Shown piece after piece: positions 36,601 through 42,600 of a DNA stretch of 64,000 nt (positions are counted from its first letter, which is position 1; every line of letters begins with the position of its first letter). Position numbers and translations under genes: made by a program. Source of the stretch: Alviniconcha marisindica (Eukaryota; Mollusca; Gastropoda; Provannidae). The stretch lies in contig JABMCL010001092.1 of NCBI GenBank assembly GCA_018857735.1, positions 50,881 through 114,880 on the forward strand, written 5' to 3'. The notes below the pieces were generated by a model. That model searched no databases. It had not been told where the DNA came from and worked only from the letters and a program-made list of their open reading frames with translations.

Positions 36601-39600
36601 ACACTTATGTTGTTTGCAGAATAAACTTGTTATGCATACAGGTAAATTGTTGTTTGTATGAAGCATGCTTGTTTTGAAATTTGTGAAAGCTTGTGCCTGA
36701 TGTCATTACTCTACCTCACCAATATGTGTGGAAATTTCCACTTGCATTGTTGGTTGCTCTACTAAACTCTTTGTAGTGAGTTCTTACTCTTTCAGTTAAT
36801 TGGTTAGTGCTCTAAAACAAGATCCAAATATACAAATGGTTAAAGACCACAATAATGGGACAGTACAAAACATGTGCTTACCCTGAAAATTCTCACATGT
36901 TTTGTATTGTCCCATTAAAATTAGCGTTCTTTTTTATCTGCATTCATTTGGATTATTTTGAAGTAATTTGATCATGAAAATTGTGCTATTTTTTTTAGAG
37001 AACTTTGACGAGATGGAAGCAGTGGTGGTGGACAGTTTGAGGGGTCTGTTGTTGGAAATATCAGCAAATTCAGACTTGGAAAGTGTGTGATTCAATAACT
37101 GGATGGTGGAGGTGGTGATCTCTTGATAGCTCCAGTGAACAACCACAACTTGATAGCACTGACTGACTGAATTTTTGATTGAACATGATGCTTTAAAAAA
37201 TGATTACTAAATTTCATCAAATTTTCATTTCCCTTTTACCGATGGAAGATTTTTAGAGTTTGGAAGCACAAAGCACTTTTCTTTTTAAATCTGAAACAAA
37301 GGCTAGCATTCTGAAATAACATCAAAACACACAAAAGGTTTTAAAAAACAACAACACTGAGTGTAATTAAAATACACAAAACATGTACTTGCGCATGTTT
37401 TGTGTTGTTTCATAAAACTTGGCTTTCTTTTTAACCTTTTGTGTGTTTTGACAAAACCCCGTCTCCCTCTCCCTTGGTTGCCTAGGTCAGACAGTGTTTT
37501 GCTACCTGAGTAGCTCATCAGTGACCAACGGCACATAATGGTGAAGTAAGTAAACATGGTGCTTAAAGTCCACACAAACCACAAGGCTTATTAGGGACAG
37601 GGAGAAGGGGTGGAAGGGTGTATGGAGATGAAGGAAGAGGGAGATTATGTACCGATTGCTACACTGTCACCACCAGAATGACTCCTGCATTAAGATGGGT
37701 AGTGCTGAGAGCCATTTTAATGTTTCATTAATTGTGAGGGACAAAGTCACAAAACAGTGTCCACACACCACAACTTTGAAGAGACAGGAGAGTGGAAGCA
37801 GTATTGAACCGAGGTCCCTCTCCTTACCAGCCTAATGCCATACCGTGAGGCCAATCTGGCTCACGATGGTGAGGGGATATCTGCCCAATACTAGTGAAAG
37901 AAAACCACTGTCTAGGTGGTAGACTCCACTTGCATGGGAGAGTGCTCTTGGCTGACCACCTAAGAAGCTCCAACTGAAGGGAGACCTGTATTCAGAAGAA
38001 GTGAAAAAAAGTTTTTGAATGAGAAGAAAGAATTTGAGAGTACTTTGCAAAGAAAAGTAACTCTGCAAGTACCAATACTCTGCCCTTGACCTATGGATCC
38101 ATAAAGGATGCATGAAACTGAAAGTGTTAGATCTGGATAAAAAGGCCCCAAAGGTGTTCATGCTTCGAGGCAGCTCAACATAGGCAAGTCAATATAAGTG
38201 TCAACGGTAACCACTTGTGCTTGGATCCAGTAAATGGATGCAATTTTCTACAAAGAACTAATTATTGATTTGAGGTTGAAGTGTAGAAAAAATCCAGTAA
38301 TTAATTGTTGAGACAATCTATTTAGATCTGGAAGACCTCAAACAGAGTAACTCCAACAGGGGGAAAAAAGAGAAATTCTTAGGTGCCTCAGTCCTCCCTG
38401 AAAATGCAGAAATTGCTGATGGCACAATGTTTTCTTAATGAATTGTTCTGTGGATGGGACAGCGCTAGTTGCAGCCTTCCACTTCTTTCCATTCAACTGC
38501 TGTCAGAATACAGAGGATGTGTGGAATCATTTAAACCAGGGTTCATATGTTCCTTAGACTGTTATAGGTGCTTGTAGGTGCTCATATTTAATGACCAGGT
38601 ACTTATAGATTGACCAGAGGTCTTTACGAGAAATACAAAATGATTAAAAGAGCTTAATTCTGGAGAAACACTAAGGTTTCTGTGTCAACGAAAAAACTAA
38701 AATACAAAACTCTGTGAATTTTAATAAAATTTTAGGTCCAAGTGTAGAAAAATACAAGCAAGCAATTGATTGTTGGTTTAAATGATTCCACACATCCACA
38801 CAGCAGCTGAATGGAAAGAAGTGGAAGGCTGCAACTAGTGCTGTCCCATCCACAGAACAATTCATTAAGAAAACATTGTCTGTGCCATCAGCAATTTCTG
38901 CGAATTTCTCTTTTTGCCCCCTGTTGGAGTTACTCTGTTTGAGGTCTTCCAGATCTAAATAGATTGTCTCAACAATTAACCGTTAAGATGTGGAAGACCT
39001 AAAACAGAGTAAATCTGATGGGTGGAGGGGGGGAAGGGTGTCCTACTCTCAGTCCACAAAACCAATCCCTATATACACAAACATCAAACGCAAATTTTTG
39101 AAGAGTTAATCCGTTCAATATTACCTCTGTTAAAAGAGCACATAAGGCTAGGACATTGGGACCATTCCATCTAATTGATACCAGATTAAAGAAAAAGGAA
39201 TGGACAGAAACAATTTAAAAAAAATAAATAGAGTATAAATGCATAATGGCAAATACCAGTGCCATGTGACTGGGCGTAAAACACCAACTTACTTACTTAC
39301 TTACCACTACCATGTGGCAGCAAGCTGCACATACCACCTACCAAATATCATCTTCTAGCTGTTCAACAAGTGCCATACAAAAAAGCTTAACTCTTAATGA
39401 AAAATGTGTCAGAATTTTCTGGAAAAAAAGTCAGGATATTGGACCATTAGCAGAAAAATGACCAGACAGAAAGTGTAAGAGGACTAGGCAGAAAAACAAG
39501 AGAGGAAAGAGGAATCAGGTGACAGCCCTGGTATTCCAGACAGGGGGATGACATCAGACATAACCCAGCCACCCTTTGGGACAAGATAATCTGACAGTGA

Positions 39601-42600
39601 ATGAGAGAGAGAAAGAGTCGAGTAAGATAATGAGACAGCGAATGAGAGTGAGAAAGACAGAGTGAGATAATGAGATGAATGAACCAGAAAACAAGAACAA
39701 GAGGGAGACAGAGTGAGGTAATGAGACAGAGCAAAGAGAACAAAGAGAGAGAGACAGAGTGAGATGATGAGACAGAGCAAATGAGAGAGAGTATAAAAGA
39801 TTAAAACAAAATAATGTATAGTAATTAAAATGTTCAGCAAGTTGCAAGTTAGTGAATTTCAGAAGCAGTAAATTAGACAGACTGCTCACAGTTCTTTTGA
39901 AAACTTGATGAATCCATTGAATAATAAACAAGTAATGCTGCTTTGCTCTTCGATGCTTCCTTGCTTTGCGATGTCATTGATGTTGAGTACCTTGTATGCT
40001 CACATGCCAGGTCAAAGATAGTGTAGGCAACTCAGGTCTTTGTTGTTGTGTGCCTGGAGAGAGTTCCCATGTTGTGGTTGTGTGATGTCTTCCAAGCACT
40101 AATTAACTTCTTTGTTGGTTATATAATAATAATACCAAACACGTTACGTACATATTATGCTATAAACTTCACTAGGTGCTGTTCAATAAAACACTGATAA
40201 AAAACAGTCATCACACCCAAAGTCAGTCCACATTTGTTTTTGTTTTAAAAGATGTTGGTGTATACAAAGTATCCAGTCCAATTGTGCTCTGGATTGGATA
40301 CGTTATTAATGTATGGTAGGTGATTTCAACTTGTCTCTGTTAATTAGATCTGGTCTTACTGATCTTACTTTCTAAAAATGTGTTGGTCTGTAACATTTCT
40401 TCTTCTTTTTTTCTTTTTTTTCTTTTTTGAAAGGCCTAAAATTGTGTGCCTCCATTTAGTTAATATACAGTCAAATGCATTGGGGTTTGTGATAGACTGA
40501 GCATATGTGAGAGTGTATGCAGGTGACTACAGACTTAGCTAACATTGTCAGTGATACATTGGTGGAGGTATTCCATGATGCCATCACACAGATCACTCAC
40601 TCAGATTAATGTGATTATTACCCCATCCCCCAACCCCCACTACCACCACCCACCCACACTTTGTATAATAATAATACAAAATGTGTACATTGCTATTGGC
40701 AATTCTGAGCACTTTACAACTTAAGTACACAAAAATATGAACTGCATCTATAGTTATACAGAAGAAGAAAGAAAGAAAAAACTTAATGCATTTGACTGTC
40801 AGTTGAGAGAGCAGCTGGCAGTTTCAGTATGGTGGACTGCTTGTGTCACTTTGATCAATGCTCACAATAAGTGATCTACTGTCCATGTATTTTTAGATTG
40901 ATGGGCAGCAGTACAAAAAGAAAAGGGCACAAGTCTGCCCAACGGGAAATTGCCCCAAGTTTCAGTGTTACAGATACTGGGTCTGACAAATCACAGCCTT
41001 GTCAGACAACCTAAATAAGCAGAAGTCAAATTCTGAATTTCAGTTCATACATACAGAGTCTGGAGACATGTTCAGTACTTTGGTGGAGTGCGAGAGGATT
41101 TGCAGTCTTGTCTGTGTAACAATATTTGATAGGAATTTGCTTTTATGATGACTGATTATATGAGTGTTATGTGTCTTTAGGAAGCATGATAGACACAGAA
41201 GACATCCCTGTTGTGATAGACTTTCTGGAAACTTTGGTGCTAGCAGATGAAAGAGCCAAGATGATCTTGAGGAAGAATAGAGGCATTGAACTTGCAAGGT
41301 AACATGATTTGTTTGTTTCTTTTTGTGACATTAACACAAGATACTGACTGATTTAACACCCCACTCCAGTTGGCAAATTGCTTAAAAAGCTTTTATGTTT
41401 TTACTTTAACGTTTGCACTTTTTTCTTCTTTTTATCCTTTTTGTGTGCGTTCATGGGGAGGAGGGGTGGGGTATCTTTTCTTCTTTTTGTGGGACCTACA
41501 AGTTTAAAGACCCAGCATAGAAACATCAGAGATAAAATATATGTGTGTTTACACATACATAGTTTTTAGCAAAATACAAAGTAAGCAATTCAAGTTCCAC
41601 TTGTACAGCAATATATCTTTATAAATTTAAGCTAACTGATTATATGTCCATTTTTTAATAAACTTGTCATTAAATGTACATGCTTATTCATTTCATAAAT
41701 AAATTTCAAATTATTTATAAAGGCTTTAAGTGTGGGCAAGTTTGTTCGGTCTGCATTTATGAACAAAACATTAGCATGCAAAAAAAACAAAAACAAAAAC
41801 TTCATCTGTTTTTGTTTTTTCCATTATGTCCCAAAAGAATGAGTGTGGGATTTATTGAAAATTAATTGCAATGAAAAAATTATGTTAACCATGGTGTGCA
41901 TGTTTTAACTATGTATGTGATGTGCCACTTTTACCAAGGTTGCTAAACCATCCCATTATACTCTCCCAACCTGTACATATTTTGCTGTTAATATTATATA
42001 CCGCAACTGACACATGACTGCTCTTCCACTTTCTTTGGTTGGCCATATTGACCACTTCTTTTGTTATTGCAAAACATACTAACACTTCATTTGTTCTTTA
42101 AAAATATTTTCTTGCATTTTCAAGGGCCAGGTGCTCAATCCTTCCTCTATGCTTGTGTTTGATACTTGTTGAATTTGATTGTGGTGCTGGACAGCACTCG
42201 GGCAGGTAGCCAGTCGGTGGGATGTCACTCTTCTTTTTTTTTAACAGGGCTCAAAATTTTGTCATTTTTAGCAAGGCCCAACCAAGGGGCCAAGAGTGCA
42301 AGTTGGGGTAGGAATTTTTTCAAGCATTTAGTTTGCAGTGGTTTGGGGATATCAGTGGCTGCCATGGTTTGAGAGTCATAGCTGCAAATACTAGTTGCAA
42401 CTTCACATTTTGCAGTTGCCACTCTTTGTTTGTGGACTGCAAATGTGCTCTTTACAATTTTAGTTTTGCAGCTATCTTCTGAAGCCAACTTTGAAAGGAT
42501 ACCAGGTCACTTTGACATCACCAGTAACTTTGATGTCACAGGTCACTATTGTCCTTACAAAGGCAAAAGACATAACTTTTAGGTGATTTATCACTGGCAA

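Larger units (their letters stand above)
37083..41180 (+). other. Intron between exons J and K
   Basis: Holds the foldback 37322-37451, a SINE on the minus strand (37690-37865), a large inverted repeat (38300-38982), family X on minus (39040-39545), GA-rich sequence (39590-39790) and family Y (39980-40110). 40130-41180 has only a weak retroposon end at 40664. Confidence 0.7.

Noticed and set aside
39447..39931. Leu/Ser-rich minus frames resembling membrane proteins
   Set aside because: They are translations of the GA-rich repeat and of family X; the three frames give equally hydrophobic products.
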